This document shows, one piece after another, positions 16,481-24,959 of a stretch of DNA of 27,475 bases; the stretch's first letter is position 1, and the number at the start of each line of letters is the position of its first letter. The position numbers and the translations under genes were made by a program. Source of the stretch: Clostridiales bacterium (lineage in GTDB: Bacteria > Bacillota > Clostridia > Christensenellales > Aristaeellaceae); assembly GCA_004556545.1 (NCBI GenBank), contig SFGO01000063.1, forward strand, positions 1 through 27,475. Direction: 5' to 3'. The notes beneath the pieces were generated by a model. The model worked only from the letters and a program-made list of their open reading frames with translations. It searched no databases and was not told where the DNA came from.

Positions 16481-16632
16481 AAAAAAAGCGGGAAGGAAGG
16501 GACGGCGGGGGCTATACGCCCCCGAACCCCGAACTCCCCTTGGTCTGCGTTTTGCGCAGTCCATAAGGGGTCAAGGGCAAAGCCCTCGTCAGGGTGCAGG
16601 AGTGCCCCCCTGCGTCGTTCCTTCCTTCCCGC
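16481..16632 (-). other. Large folded intergenic element ending in T7, possible attenuator
   Basis: The 178-bp gap between the solute-binding protein gene and the ARH gene is nearly all inverted repeats. A closing stem pairs GCGGGAAGGAAGG (16488-16500) with CCTTCCTTCCCGC (16620-16632) perfectly. Inside are GGGGGC/GCCCCC (16507-16523), CCCCTT/AAGGGG (16536-16570) enclosing CTGCG/CGCAG (16545-16559), AGGGC/GCCCT (16574-16586) and GCAGG/CCTGC (16596-16613). On the transcribed minus strand the closing stem is followed at once by seven Ts (16487-16481) and then the ribosome site of the ARH gene. It may be a terminator or attenuator, a processing site, or a dispersed structured repeat. Confidence 0.75.
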
Positions 16633-16644
16633 GATGAATCTTGA

Positions 16645-18090
16645 TTATTCCATCACGGTTCCCAGATACTCGCTGATCTTTTCAGCGCCGGCGGCGTTCC
16701 AGGCTTCCACGAAAGCCGTCCAGTCGCTGTCGGTGTTCTTGTCGCCGCGGATCACGTCTACCGCGTACTCGTTGAACAGGCTGATCATGGCATCCCAGTA
16801 AGCGGAATATTCGCTGGGCAGGTTCACGGCGTTGTCCGCCAGGAAGTACTCGCTGGCAATGTCCAGAGAGGTCAGGCCCGCTTCGCCCATGGGAGCGTCG
16901 GCTTCGTAGGGGATGTTCTCCAGACCGATCAGGCTGTCATAGAACACGCCGTACCAGTCGGGAGCGCCTTCGATGGGCACGATCTTGTTATCCACGATGT
17001 TGTAATGATAGCCTTCCACACCGTAGAGATCCAGCACGCGGCCTTCGGGGCTGGCCATGAAATCGAAGATGGCGAAAGCGGCTTCCTTCACTTCGGAGTC
17101 CGCGCTGATGACGCGGCCGCGCTCTTCCTTGGACACGTCCACGGCGGCGCAGTACTGGCCCAGTTCAGACTTGGCGGGGGGCAGCACGGTCAGGGCCGCG
17201 TCCGCGCCGTTGGTGGCCTGCATGGAGTTGTCATACACGTTGATGGTCGCGCCGGTCTTGCCGATCAGCATGGCGGCCTTGCCGGAGTAGAACTTCTCTT
17301 CGGCCACGTCCCAGGTGTTGGTCAGGTATTCGGGATCGATCATGCCATCGGCATACAGCTGAGCGTAGAAGGCCAGCAGGTTCTTCATTTCGTCGGTCAC
17401 ATACTTGTAGACCCACTTGCCGTCTTCGGTCTTGACCAGGGTGGTGGTCACGCCGAAGGCCGCTCCGAACACGCTGTCCAGACGGCTGTGGTCGCCGTAC
17501 ACGCAGATGGGGTATTCGCACAGGCCCTTGTCCTTCAGCTCTTTGAAGAAGGCCAGATAGTTGTCCACGGTGGGATCGGCCATCAGGGTCTCATAGCTGT
17601 CCAGTTGGGCCACCCAGTCCTTGCGGATAACGGGGCTGAACACCGCGATGGGCGCGGCGGCCAGCAGGTAGGGATGATTCTCCAGACGGGCGGTGTTGTG
17701 CGCGTACATGATGTTCTTCAGGTACTGAGAGCCGTCCACATAAGGCTTCATGTCCTCCAGGAAGCCCTGCTCGGCGGCGGTGGAGTCGGTGTTGCCCTGG
17801 AAGTACAGGATGTCAGCCTTCAGCACTTCGTTGATAACGGCCAGCGGCATCACTTCCACGTACTTGCCGGCGGGAGCGTCGACAAAGGAGAAGTCTACGT
17901 ACATGCCCTGTTCGGCCATCTTTTCGTTCAGCGCCTTGCAGAAAGCCTGACCGGCGGGATCGTCGGCGGGCATATCCTTCAGCAGCATCGTGACCTTCAC
18001 GGGAGCGTCGGGGGTGCCGATGTCCGCCAGAGCCGCGGTGCAGCTCAGCAGCATGGCAAGGGCCAGCAGCAGAGAAACCAGTTTCTTCAT
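16645..18090 (-). CDS. Extracellular solute-binding protein of a sugar-type ABC transporter
   Basis: A 481-residue substrate receptor of the family 1 / LipO-like type used with LplB/LplC permeases. The start was set at the ATG with GAAGGAGG upstream, not at the ATG six codons earlier. Residues 1-22 form a signal peptide (MKK, long Leu/Ala core). Cys17 in LLSC could be a lipid-attachment site, although Leu at -2 is unusual; cleavage after ALA22 is the alternative. The mature part shows an N-terminal KVTMLLKDMP strand, a YFQGN-like segment, and GKTGATINVYDN with repeated aromatic and acidic positions typical of these receptors. It is third from last in the operon's coding order, 42 bp after the second permease. 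The ligand cannot be read from sequence; a glycoside is likely by family. Confidence 0.9.
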   Translation of the reverse strand: MKKLVSLLLALAMLLSCTAALADIGTPDAPVKVTMLLKDMPADDPAGQAFCKALNEKMAEQGMYVDFSFVDAPAGKYVEVMPLAVINEVLKADILYFQGNTDSTAAEQGFLEDMKPYVDGSQYLKNIMYAHNTARLENHPYLLAAAPIAVFSPVIRKDWVAQLDSYETLMADPTVDNYLAFFKELKDKGLCEYPICVYGDHSRLDSVFGAAFGVTTTLVKTEDGKWVYKYVTDEMKNLLAFYAQLYADGMIDPEYLTNTWDVAEEKFYSGKAAMLIGKTGATINVYDNSMQATNGADAALTVLPPAKSELGQYCAAVDVSKEERGRVISADSEVKEAAFAIFDFMASPEGRVLDLYGVEGYHYNIVDNKIVPIEGAPDWYGVFYDSLIGLENIPYEADAPMGEAGLTSLDIASEYFLADNAVNLPSEYSAYWDAMISLFNEYAVDVIRGDKNTDSDWTAFVEAWNAAGAEKISEYLGTVME

Positions 18091-18132
18091 TGAGATACCC
18101 TCCTTCAAGATATGATGAATGGGCCGGACGGC

Positions 18133-19023
18133 TTATTCCTTAACGCCGCCCTCCATGACATCCGTGGCATAGAACTTGAGCGCAAAGGGATAGATCAGCA
18201 AAATCGGCGCTACGCCCACTACGATTGCCGCGCTCTTGAGCGAATTGTAGTTGACGTTGGCCAGCTCCGTCTTGTTCATCATGTTGGAAAAGCCGATCAG
18301 GTCGGTAATATCGCCCTGCACGACGAACTTGCGGATGAGCACCTGCAAGGTGGTCTTATCCGGCGAAAGCAGGTACAGCCCCGCCTTGAAGTATTCGTTC
18401 CACCGGGCCACGGCGTAGAACATGGCGATGGTGGCGATGCCGGTCTTGGCCAGCGGAATCACGATGGAGAACAGGATCCGCAGGTGGCTTGCGCCGTCGA
18501 TGCGGGCCGCTTCGATCAGGGATTCCGGCACTTCCTCAATGAAACGCCGCAGGATGAACAGGTAGTACACGTTCACCGCGCCGACCAGAATCACGCTCCA
18601 CATGCTGTCGATCAGCTTGAGCTGCTTCACCACCAGATATTCGGGCATCAGGCCGGGGTTGAAGAGCATCATGACGATAAAGAAGCCCATGAAGAACTTC
18701 TTGCCCACCAGCCGGGGCCGGGTGACGGCATAGGCCGCCATCAGGGTGATGAGCAGGTTGACCGCCGTTCCCAGTACGGTGATGATAATATTGTTCCACA
18801 GGGAAGGAAGGATCAGCCGGTTGGAAAACACCACCTGATAATTGAGCAGCGTCGGGTCAGAGGGCCACAGGGAGAAGCCGTGCATCTGCAGCGCGCCCTT
18901 GGCGCTGGCAAAGGAGCGGGCCGCCAGATTGATGACCGGCACCGCCACTGTCAGCACAATGGCCAGAAAGAATACGTTCAGCAGCATTTGTCCGAAGGAA
19001 AAGCGCTTTCTGCCAACATTCAT
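18133..19023 (-). CDS. Carbohydrate ABC transporter permease, LplC/YtcP-like
   Basis: A 296-residue inner-membrane permease with about six membrane segments, beginning at residues 15-35. The cytoplasmic EAA loop that contacts the ATPase is present as EAARIDGASHLRILFSIVIPLAK. The length and the YYLFILRRF and ARWNEYF segments match the MalG-like half of CUT1-type transporters. The ATG at 19023 is used because AAAGGAG lies about 8 bases upstream; the GTG three codons earlier is too close. It starts 18 bp after the partner permease. No ATP-binding subunit is encoded in the window, so a shared MsmK-type ATPase elsewhere is likely (inference). Confidence 0.93.
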   Translation of the reverse strand: MNVGRKRFSFGQMLLNVFFLAIVLTVAVPVINLAARSFASAKGALQMHGFSLWPSDPTLLNYQVVFSNRLILPSLWNNIIITVLGTAVNLLITLMAAYAVTRPRLVGKKFFMGFFIVMMLFNPGLMPEYLVVKQLKLIDSMWSVILVGAVNVYYLFILRRFIEEVPESLIEAARIDGASHLRILFSIVIPLAKTGIATIAMFYAVARWNEYFKAGLYLLSPDKTTLQVLIRKFVVQGDITDLIGFSNMMNKTELANVNYNSLKSAAIVVGVAPILLIYPFALKFYATDVMEGGVKE

Positions 19024-19041
19024 CTTCAGCACTCTCCTTTC

Positions 19042-19974
19042 TTACCACACGCCCGTGCCGGTGAGCTTTTTGGATACCCCGTGGGTAATCAGCACCAGCA
19101 CGACGCCCACCACGCCCTTGAGCAGGCCCACGGCAGTGGAGACTTCATACTGACCCTGGGTCAGACCAAGGCGGTAGATGTAGGTATCCAGAATGTCGAT
19201 GGTGGAGTTAACCGCGTCGTTGGTGAAGTTGAACACCTGATCGAAGCCCGCGTCCAGGAAGAAGCCCAGATTCAGGATGAAGGTCGTCACCATGGGGGTA
19301 ATCAGCGCCGGAAGCACCACATAGCGGATCACCTGCAGCCGGGTCGCACCGTCCATGTAGGCCGCTTCATACAGCGACTGGTTGATGCCGATGATCGCGG
19401 CAAAGTAGATGATGGAATCCCAGCCCAGCGAACGCCACAGGGACGAGGCGAACAGCACGCCCATGATGGTTTCCTTCTGCGTCATGTAGTCCACGGCAGG
19501 CAGGCCGAACAGGGCGCGGAAATCGTTGAGAATGCCGCCGGTCGGCGAAAGAATGTTGATAAAGATGCCCGCGATGACCACCCAGGACAGAAAGTGGGGC
19601 AAATAGGTGCTCACCTGCACCAGCCGGCGCATCCGGCTGGAACGCAGCTCGTTGAGCAGGATGGCGAAGGCCACCGAGAAGGGGAACATCAGCACGTACT
19701 TCATGAAGCTGATGCGCATGGTGTTGCCCAGAATGGTGAAAAACCCGTTGGAGGAAAAAATGATCTCAAACCACTTCATCCCCGCCCAGGTCCATGCGGA
19801 GCGGGCCTTGTAGTTGAAGAAGGCCAGCCGCATGTTCCAGATGGGCCACAGGCGGAAGAACACGAAATACAGCATGGCGGGCGCCAGCAGCAGGTACAGC
19901 ACCCGATCCTGCCATATCCGCGTCAAAATTCTCTGTCCCTTGGATTTGGGCCGCTGTTTCAGACTGGTCTGCAT
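19042..19974 (-). CDS. Carbohydrate ABC transporter permease, LplB/YtcP-partner (MalF-like)
   Basis: A 310-residue inner-membrane permease. A basic N terminus is followed by a first membrane segment at about 28-48 (VLYLLLAPAMLYFVFF), then NMRLAFFNY and five more segments. The EAA loop reads EAAYMDGATRLQVIRYVVLPAL, the expected contact to the ATPase. It matches the LplB-type partner of LplC permeases in polysaccharide and oligosaccharide uptake. ATG follows AAAGGAG. It lies 25 bp after the small ARH gene and 18 bp before its partner, in an operon that places both permeases between glycohydrolase genes. Confidence 0.93.
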   Translation of the reverse strand: MQTSLKQRPKSKGQRILTRIWQDRVLYLLLAPAMLYFVFFRLWPIWNMRLAFFNYKARSAWTWAGMKWFEIIFSSNGFFTILGNTMRISFMKYVLMFPFSVAFAILLNELRSSRMRRLVQVSTYLPHFLSWVVIAGIFINILSPTGGILNDFRALFGLPAVDYMTQKETIMGVLFASSLWRSLGWDSIIYFAAIIGINQSLYEAAYMDGATRLQVIRYVVLPALITPMVTTFILNLGFFLDAGFDQVFNFTNDAVNSTIDILDTYIYRLGLTQGQYEVSTAVGLLKGVVGVVLVLITHGVSKKLTGTGVW

Positions 19975-19999
19975 GGGCCGCTCCTTTCCGTTCCTTGTG

Positions 20000-20989
20000 T
20001 TATTCCAGAATCAGCTTGCACAGGTCATCGGCCACTGCCAGCATATCCACGCCCTTGGCGAAGGTCAGGCAGGTGCCGGTGGGATAGCGGGGCTTCTCCA
20101 CCCAATGGGCGGGAATGGCAGAAGCGCCGTACTTCGCGCCCAGAATGGAGCCAACGATCGCGCCGATGGTATCCGCGTCCCGGCCGAAGTTGCCCGCGGC
20201 CACCACGCCGGTGCGGAAATCGCCGTTGACCAGCTTCAGCACACCGAAGGCCTCGGCAACCGCTTCGGAAACCGTCGCCTTGTAGGAGCACCACAGCTCG
20301 TCATGCAGCGGCATCCATGCATCCAGAAAGCGCCCCTCCGCCCGATCCACAATGGCAAAGGCCTTTTCCATCGCCGCCCGGAACCAGGTCCCCTCGGGAA
20401 TGGGCTTCATGGCCGCCGCCAGAATTTCGTCAATGGTTCCGTCCGCCATGGCGCAGGCCACGGCTGCAGCGACCGCCTGCGCGCCCCAGATGCCCTCGCC
20501 GTAGTGGCTGATATGCGCGTCCGTTTCCGCCATGGCGATGGCCGCGTCAATGTCGCCCGCGCAGTACACGCCCACAGGCGCAATGCGCATGGCCGCGCCG
20601 TCGGAGTGGCAATAGCTGTTGTACTGGCCGGACAGCGGAGGCCGCAGACCCCGCCGCAGGTTGCGGCTGGCCTCAAATTCGGACGCGCCGCCCCGCTTGA
20701 ATTCATCCTGCGTGGCCACGTTTTCCAGCCAGGCGTTCACCACGTCCTCGTCGGTCAGCTTGCCCTTGCATTCCAGAATGGTCCGGGCGGTCAGCAGGGC
20801 GAATTCCGTATCGTCGGTAGACCAGGACGCGCCCTTGTGGAAATCCGTGGTGATGCCGTAGCTCAGCTGATTGTCCGGCTTGCGGGAAGCGTCGCCGAAA
20901 GAATCGCCGATGGCAATGCCGATGATCGCGCCCCGGCATTTGTCCTTCAGAAGCTCCGGGTTCTGTTTCAATTCCTGCCTTGTTTTCAT
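20000..20989 (-). CDS. ADP-ribosylglycohydrolase family protein, canonical short form
   Basis: A 329-residue cytosolic protein of the ARH/DraG fold, the normal length for a single domain. All main metal motifs are intact: GAIIGIAIGDSFG at 20-32, STDDTEF at 57-63 and GRDADTIGAIVGSILGA from 269, giving Asp59, Asp60, Asp271, Asp273 and Thr274 as probable ligands to a binuclear magnesium site. Known members cleave N- or O-glycosidic ADP-ribosyl bonds to Arg, Ser or other groups, but many family members have unknown glycoside substrates. It lies 32 bp after the large ARH gene and 25 bp before the permease genes. No ADP-ribosyltransferase is seen in the window, which argues for a catabolic role over signal reversal. 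ATG follows AAGGAG. Confidence 0.92.
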   Translation of the reverse strand: MKTRQELKQNPELLKDKCRGAIIGIAIGDSFGDASRKPDNQLSYGITTDFHKGASWSTDDTEFALLTARTILECKGKLTDEDVVNAWLENVATQDEFKRGGASEFEASRNLRRGLRPPLSGQYNSYCHSDGAAMRIAPVGVYCAGDIDAAIAMAETDAHISHYGEGIWGAQAVAAAVACAMADGTIDEILAAAMKPIPEGTWFRAAMEKAFAIVDRAEGRFLDAWMPLHDELWCSYKATVSEAVAEAFGVLKLVNGDFRTGVVAAGNFGRDADTIGAIVGSILGAKYGASAIPAHWVEKPRYPTGTCLTFAKGVDMLAVADDLCKLILE

Positions 20990-21021
20990 GTATATGCTCC
21001 TTTATCGCTTTTCCGTTCTTT

Positions 21022-23118
21022 TTATCGTTCTTCGAGGGTCAGATTGCCGAAAGCCGTGCGGCCCATGGCGTACTGCGCATAACCGACCATGCCGTAGGCG
21101 CAGGCTGTATCATCCCGAACGGTCAGCGGTTCCCCGCCGTCAGCCGTCAGGGTAAAGGTCTGTCCCTCCGCCGCCAAAGTCAGGGCATATTCATGGTCTT
21201 CCTGCCAGTCAAAGGGCCGGGAAGCCAGCAACTGCCACCGGCCATGCACCGTTTTGCCCATGACCAGCGAGCGAACGCCATCCGCCACGCCCAGACCGCC
21301 GTACACGCCCCGCTGCGCGCCCTGTACCCGAACGCTCATCAGATGGCTTTCGCCGGAAAGGGGCGTGACCGTGCCGGAGACCTTCATGTCCCGGGCGAAA
21401 TAAGGCCCGGTCATGGCCTCGGCATGGCCCAGACTCATGGCCTCCATATGGCCGTTCACCAGTTCCCATGCGCCGTGGTTGTGGCTGAAGGGCAGCACGG
21501 AAGCGAATTCCTTTTTGCTCAGGCTCAGATCGAAGGTGCAATGCCCCTTGCCCTCCAGACGGAAATCCGTCAGGTACAGCGAACCCGCATCGTACAGCTT
21601 GGCCTGAGACAGGCTGGTCAGCTTCAGGCCCACCTCTTCGATCACGCCGCCCCCCACGTCCGGCAGCGTAAAGGAAAGGGTCTGGGAATCAAAGGAATCC
21701 GAAAATACGACGGGCTCCAGCAGAATTTCCCTGCCGGTAAAGCTTTCCTTTACATAGGGAGTCAGACTCAGCTGATCGCCGTGAAGCCGTTCCAGCGCCA
21801 CCGTGAAGGAAGCCGTCTGCCCCGGATAGGCCAGCGGAGAAAACACGGGCATGTAGCGCTCGTCGTCAAAATCCCGGCGGCGATAGAAGGTCTTCACAAA
21901 CAGCTTGAAGCCCTCGCCGCGAATCAGCCGCTCATAGAAGCACCGAAGGGAGCCGCCGCGCTCCTCGCTGGCCTGAGCCATGCACCGAATGGGGTCGGAC
22001 ACATGGAAGCCATGGGTCGCGCCGGGCAGGGTGAAATCGTAATGCAGGGTTCCGTCCTGCGCCGGGGGTTCGGGACATTCCTCGCCTGCCAGACGGCAGG
22101 CCAGCCCGAACAGCTTTTTGCTGTAGCTGGGAATATCCAGAATATTCAAATATCCGGAAATGCCGGAAAGCACGATCTCATCGTTGATGGGGCCCCGATA
22201 GCAGGCAGGGATGCCCTCCGGGCCCACGGTCACGCCCAGAATCGTGCCCACGTTGCCCGCGTTGCAGTCCGTGTCCCAGCCGCACATGGAAGCCAGTTCG
22301 ATGGTGCGGGCAAAGTCACCTTTGCCGTAATACAGCGCCAGCGCGCACACGCCCGCGTTGGGAATGATGTGGCATACGCCGGGGTATCGGTCATAGCCCC
22401 ATTCCGCCTGCAGCATGGCAAGGCAGGCCCGCCAGTCCTGCGGATCGTTCTGATAGCAGCGCCGCACCGCGTCAAAAACCTGACGGTACAGGCAATCCGC
22501 CGGGATCTGCGCAAGACCCGCTTCGATTACCTCTTCCATGTCGGAAGTCTCGAATGCCTTCGAAATGGCCGCCGCCATAAAGGCTGCGCCGTGAAGTCCT
22601 TCGCCGTCATGGGAAACGCTGGCCGCCGTCACGGCATAACGGGCCGCCCGGGCCGGGTCTGCCGGTGCGATCAGTCCCCAGGTGTCGATGAAAATCTGGC
22701 CGCCGATCTGCTCTGCCAGCGTCTTTCCGTTCTGATGAATGGAACCGCTTTTGGGCGCCGGAATGCCGTTTTTCAGGTTCAGATAGGCCGTGTGCTCCGT
22801 GCTCACGCCGTAGCCGCCCCACCAGTACAGGCCCACGCCCTCCCGGCCGTAATTCAGCCACGCCTCCGCCACATCCTGAGGCGTTGGCTCGCCGAAATTT
22901 TCCATATCGTCCAGTGCCCGGAGGAAAAACACCGGGCCGTTGGCGTCGTCATCCGCCGCAAAATGCTTATAGTCCTTCACATAGCCGTGAAGCTCGCCGT
23001 AGTATTTGCGGATGTTTTCGCTGTCCCAGAAAGCAGGCTCTACCGGCGCGCCCAGCCGGATACCGGCGTTCATGCCCAAAAAGCCCGCGTAGATTTTTTC
23101 CAGAACCTCCCGCTGCAC
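21022..23118 (-). CDS. Large ADP-ribosylglycohydrolase-family protein with beta-rich C-terminal domains (paralogue 1)
   Basis: 698 residues from GTG 23118, chosen because AAAGGAG lies 9 bases upstream; a TTG eight codons earlier would place that site inside the gene. It is collinear with the 699-residue paralogue at 14367-16466: GIRLGAPVEP near the start, AADDDANGP with D56-D58, GWDTDCNAGNVGTILG with D282, D284 and Cys285. The shared C-terminal half carries FDDERYMPVFSPLAYPGQ against FEDGRYSPVFSPRIYPGQ in the paralogue. No signal peptide is present. The family's usual Thr ligands are replaced in both motifs, as in the paralogue. It lies 32 bp after the DUF4387 gene. It is probably a glycoside hydrolase acting inside the cell; substrate unknown. 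Confidence 0.85.
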   Translation of the reverse strand: MQREVLEKIYAGFLGMNAGIRLGAPVEPAFWDSENIRKYYGELHGYVKDYKHFAADDDANGPVFFLRALDDMENFGEPTPQDVAEAWLNYGREGVGLYWWGGYGVSTEHTAYLNLKNGIPAPKSGSIHQNGKTLAEQIGGQIFIDTWGLIAPADPARAARYAVTAASVSHDGEGLHGAAFMAAAISKAFETSDMEEVIEAGLAQIPADCLYRQVFDAVRRCYQNDPQDWRACLAMLQAEWGYDRYPGVCHIIPNAGVCALALYYGKGDFARTIELASMCGWDTDCNAGNVGTILGVTVGPEGIPACYRGPINDEIVLSGISGYLNILDIPSYSKKLFGLACRLAGEECPEPPAQDGTLHYDFTLPGATHGFHVSDPIRCMAQASEERGGSLRCFYERLIRGEGFKLFVKTFYRRRDFDDERYMPVFSPLAYPGQTASFTVALERLHGDQLSLTPYVKESFTGREILLEPVVFSDSFDSQTLSFTLPDVGGGVIEEVGLKLTSLSQAKLYDAGSLYLTDFRLEGKGHCTFDLSLSKKEFASVLPFSHNHGAWELVNGHMEAMSLGHAEAMTGPYFARDMKVSGTVTPLSGESHLMSVRVQGAQRGVYGGLGVADGVRSLVMGKTVHGRWQLLASRPFDWQEDHEYALTLAAEGQTFTLTADGGEPLTVRDDTACAYGMVGYAQYAMGRTAFGNLTLEER

Positions 23119-23150
23119 GGGATCACGCTCCTTTCCGAACAAAAGCCGCT

Positions 23151-23468
23151 TTACAGCTCGTCGGGAATTTCGATGTTCATCAGCGGCGCATGCTGCTGCG
23201 CGCCGTATACGTCCCGATCTCCCACCGTGCCGGACGCCGTTTTGCGCAGGTAGGTGATCTTGATGCCCAGACCGGGATCGTAGGCAGCAAAGTCGGTAAT
23301 TTCTTCCACCTTCAGCCCGTACAGACGGGCGATGTTCTCCGGCGTGACCTTTCCGCTGCGCTTGACCCGCTCGTACACTGCCGGATCGTCGAACAGAATA
23401 TCCAGCGTGACCGCGAAGGGGCCGCTGTTCTTGCTGCGCAGTACGTGAGACAGTTCGTAAAGCTTCAT
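23151..23468 (-). CDS. DUF4387-like small protein
   Basis: 105 residues, MKLYELSHVLRSKNSGPF at the N terminus then TLDILFDDPAVYERVK and a C-terminal TYLRKTASGTVGDRDVYGAQQH segment. I recognise this as the DUF4387 type, which is typically encoded beside, or fused to, AtuA-like (DUF1446) proteins. Here it overlaps the AtuA stop by four bases (ATGA), which supports a two-subunit complex. The ATG at 23468 has GGAGG 10 bases upstream; an earlier in-frame start lies before that site and is less likely. Biochemical function is not known to me. Cytosolic, no membrane segment. Confidence 0.82.
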   Translation of the reverse strand: MKLYELSHVLRSKNSGPFAVTLDILFDDPAVYERVKRSGKVTPENIARLYGLKVEEITDFAAYDPGLGIKITYLRKTASGTVGDRDVYGAQQHAPLMNIEIPDEL

Positions 23469-24826
23469 TCCGCGCTCACCTCCACCCATTCCGCAGGGAA
23501 GAATTCCGTGGGATCGTCCACCGTCATCAGATGGTAGACGGAAAAAGCGTATACCGCGCCGAAGGAAACGTCGCTGGGGGCAAAGGGGAACGCCAGATTC
23601 CCGGCGGTGGATTTGCGGCCCGGATAGCCGTAGTGCAGGTAGCAGGAGCGGGTAGACGCGCAGATCGCGTCCGCTTTTTCCTGACTGTCCGCGATGACCT
23701 CGAACATCAGGCCGATTTCATGGGGCAACGTGCGGTCGGGCTCCAGCTCGCCCATCACCGCGTCCAGCCCGTAATGATAGAAGTTGATCTGATAGCTTTC
23801 CGGGTCAATATCGCTGTAATAGCTGCGCACGGATTCCTTCACCGCCGCTTCCACCTCGTCCAGCCGACTGATGAGCAGCGGATCCCGGATGCCCGCCAGC
23901 ACGAAGGTGCGGTAAGCCGCCAGCCGCGCGCCTTCCAACTTGATGGTATAGGCAGGATAGCGGATCTGGCTGCCCTCCACGCGCACCCGTCCGGGCGCTG
24001 TCTGAGTAAAGCGGCACCGGGAAAGATCCAGCTCGATGCCCGGGCCCTTCAAAATATAGGGATGGTCTTTTTCATAGAAGGTGTGGGCCGCAACGGACAC
24101 CGGCGTACACTGGCGGACGGGGTCAGCGGGCCACACTTCGAAGCCCGTATCGTCCAGACGGCCCAGCATGACATCCTTGGCCGTGCCGGGTTCGGCGCAC
24201 AGGGTGCCGCATTCCAGGATCTTGCCCAGATGATAGCACAGCGCCGGGTCATGGCCCCGGAAAATGCCCACCGCCGCAAAAGGCGCGGGATCGTAGGCCC
24301 GGCCGCAGACGATGATATCCGGCTTCTGTTCCAGCGCCTTCAGCACCGGCTCCGCCCCCATCTGCGCCACCACGCCGTTGGTGGCGGCCAGGCTCTCCGC
24401 CGTCAGCTCCGGCACATTGGGAGACATGGGCGTTACCCGTCCCTCCTCCATGGCGGAAAGAATGGCTTCGTTGGGAATATCAGCCCAGATCACCATCAGG
24501 CGAGGATTCCAGCCGGTCTCCCGGGCAATTTCCTTGATAATATCCAGCGTCCACAGGGTATGCTTTCTTGCGCCGGAACCGCCTGCCGAGCCGATCACCA
24601 GCGGGATCTGCAAACGGCGGGCCCCCGCCATCAGCAGGGAAAGATCCTTCTTGGCCGCCATTCGGCTGACGATGGCCGTGCCCGCGCCCAGCTTATGAGG
24701 GCCTGCGTCCGTGCTGCCCGCGTCTACGACGATCGCGTCCGGGGATTGTTCCAGCGCTTTTTCCAAAGACGCTGCCGGAAATCCATAACCCAAAATGCCA
24801 CAGGGAGAAATCAGCGTCGTTACCAT
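23465..24826 (-). CDS. AtuA-like protein (DUF1446, acyclic terpene utilisation family)
   Basis: 453-residue cytosolic protein of the AtuA/DUF1446 family: TLISPCGILGYGFP at the start, VVDAGSTDAGP at about 34, VIGSAGGSGARKHT, a CGRAYDPAPFA segment and a C-terminal FAPSDVSFGAVYAFSVYHLM. AtuA was named from terpene breakdown in Pseudomonas, but the family is wide and its chemistry is not settled, so no terpene role is claimed. The start was set at the ATG with GGAGG 5 bases upstream; two upstream in-frame ATGs lack such spacing. First gene of the leftward operon, 56 bases or so after the predicted transcription start. Translation is coupled to DUF4387. In this context it may act on the aglycone released by the ARH proteins (inference). 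Confidence 0.87.
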   Translation of the reverse strand: MVTTLISPCGILGYGFPAASLEKALEQSPDAIVVDAGSTDAGPHKLGAGTAIVSRMAAKKDLSLLMAGARRLQIPLVIGSAGGSGARKHTLWTLDIIKEIARETGWNPRLMVIWADIPNEAILSAMEEGRVTPMSPNVPELTAESLAATNGVVAQMGAEPVLKALEQKPDIIVCGRAYDPAPFAAVGIFRGHDPALCYHLGKILECGTLCAEPGTAKDVMLGRLDDTGFEVWPADPVRQCTPVSVAAHTFYEKDHPYILKGPGIELDLSRCRFTQTAPGRVRVEGSQIRYPAYTIKLEGARLAAYRTFVLAGIRDPLLISRLDEVEAAVKESVRSYYSDIDPESYQINFYHYGLDAVMGELEPDRTLPHEIGLMFEVIADSQEKADAICASTRSCYLHYGYPGRKSTAGNLAFPFAPSDVSFGAVYAFSVYHLMTVDDPTEFFPAEWVEVSAE

Positions 24827-24888
24827 ATGGGCCTCCATTGGCTTCATTCGTTTCATGTAGGATACGTTCTTGCTTTTCTGGCATTCTC

Positions 24889-24917
24889 ATGATAAACTAA
24901 TCCCATTCATAAGGCAA
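24889..24917 (-). promoter_or_regulatory. Promoter of the AtuA-ARH-ABC operon
   Basis: On the minus strand TTGCCT (24912-24917), a 17-bp spacer and TATCAT (24889-24894) form a good vegetative promoter. It faces the AtuA gene 62 bp away. The -35 box overlaps one arm of the inverted repeat at 24906-24959. Confidence 0.75.
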
Positions 24918-24959
24918 GTATTTTTTATGTTATATAAAGTATAGTCATTTCCTTATGAA
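24906..24959. promoter_or_regulatory. Inverted repeat in the divergent LysR/operon promoter region, likely operator
   Basis: TTCATAAGG (24906-24914) and its exact complement CCTTATGAA (24951-24959) are separated by 36 bp of AT-rich DNA containing TATATAAAG and TATAGT. The left arm overlaps the -35 of the leftward promoter. The right arm lies 60 bp before the LysR start. Two-site layouts in shared divergent promoters are typical for LysR regulators. No clean rightward -35/-10 pair was found, although TATAGT at 24940-24945 is a weak -10 candidate for LysR. Confidence 0.6.

Noticed and set aside
14367..23118. Interpretation of the ARH genes as an ADP-ribosylation toxin-antitoxin or phage-defence module
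   Set aside because: No ADP-ribosyltransferase, macrodomain or toxin-like gene is present, and the ARH genes are embedded in a sugar-transport operon.
18112..23253. Long plus-strand frames of about 700-760 codons opposite the permease and ARH genes (18112-20229 and 20980-23253)
   Set aside because: They cover genes with clear motifs on the minus strand, and their translations are His/Gln/Arg-rich with no recognisable domain.
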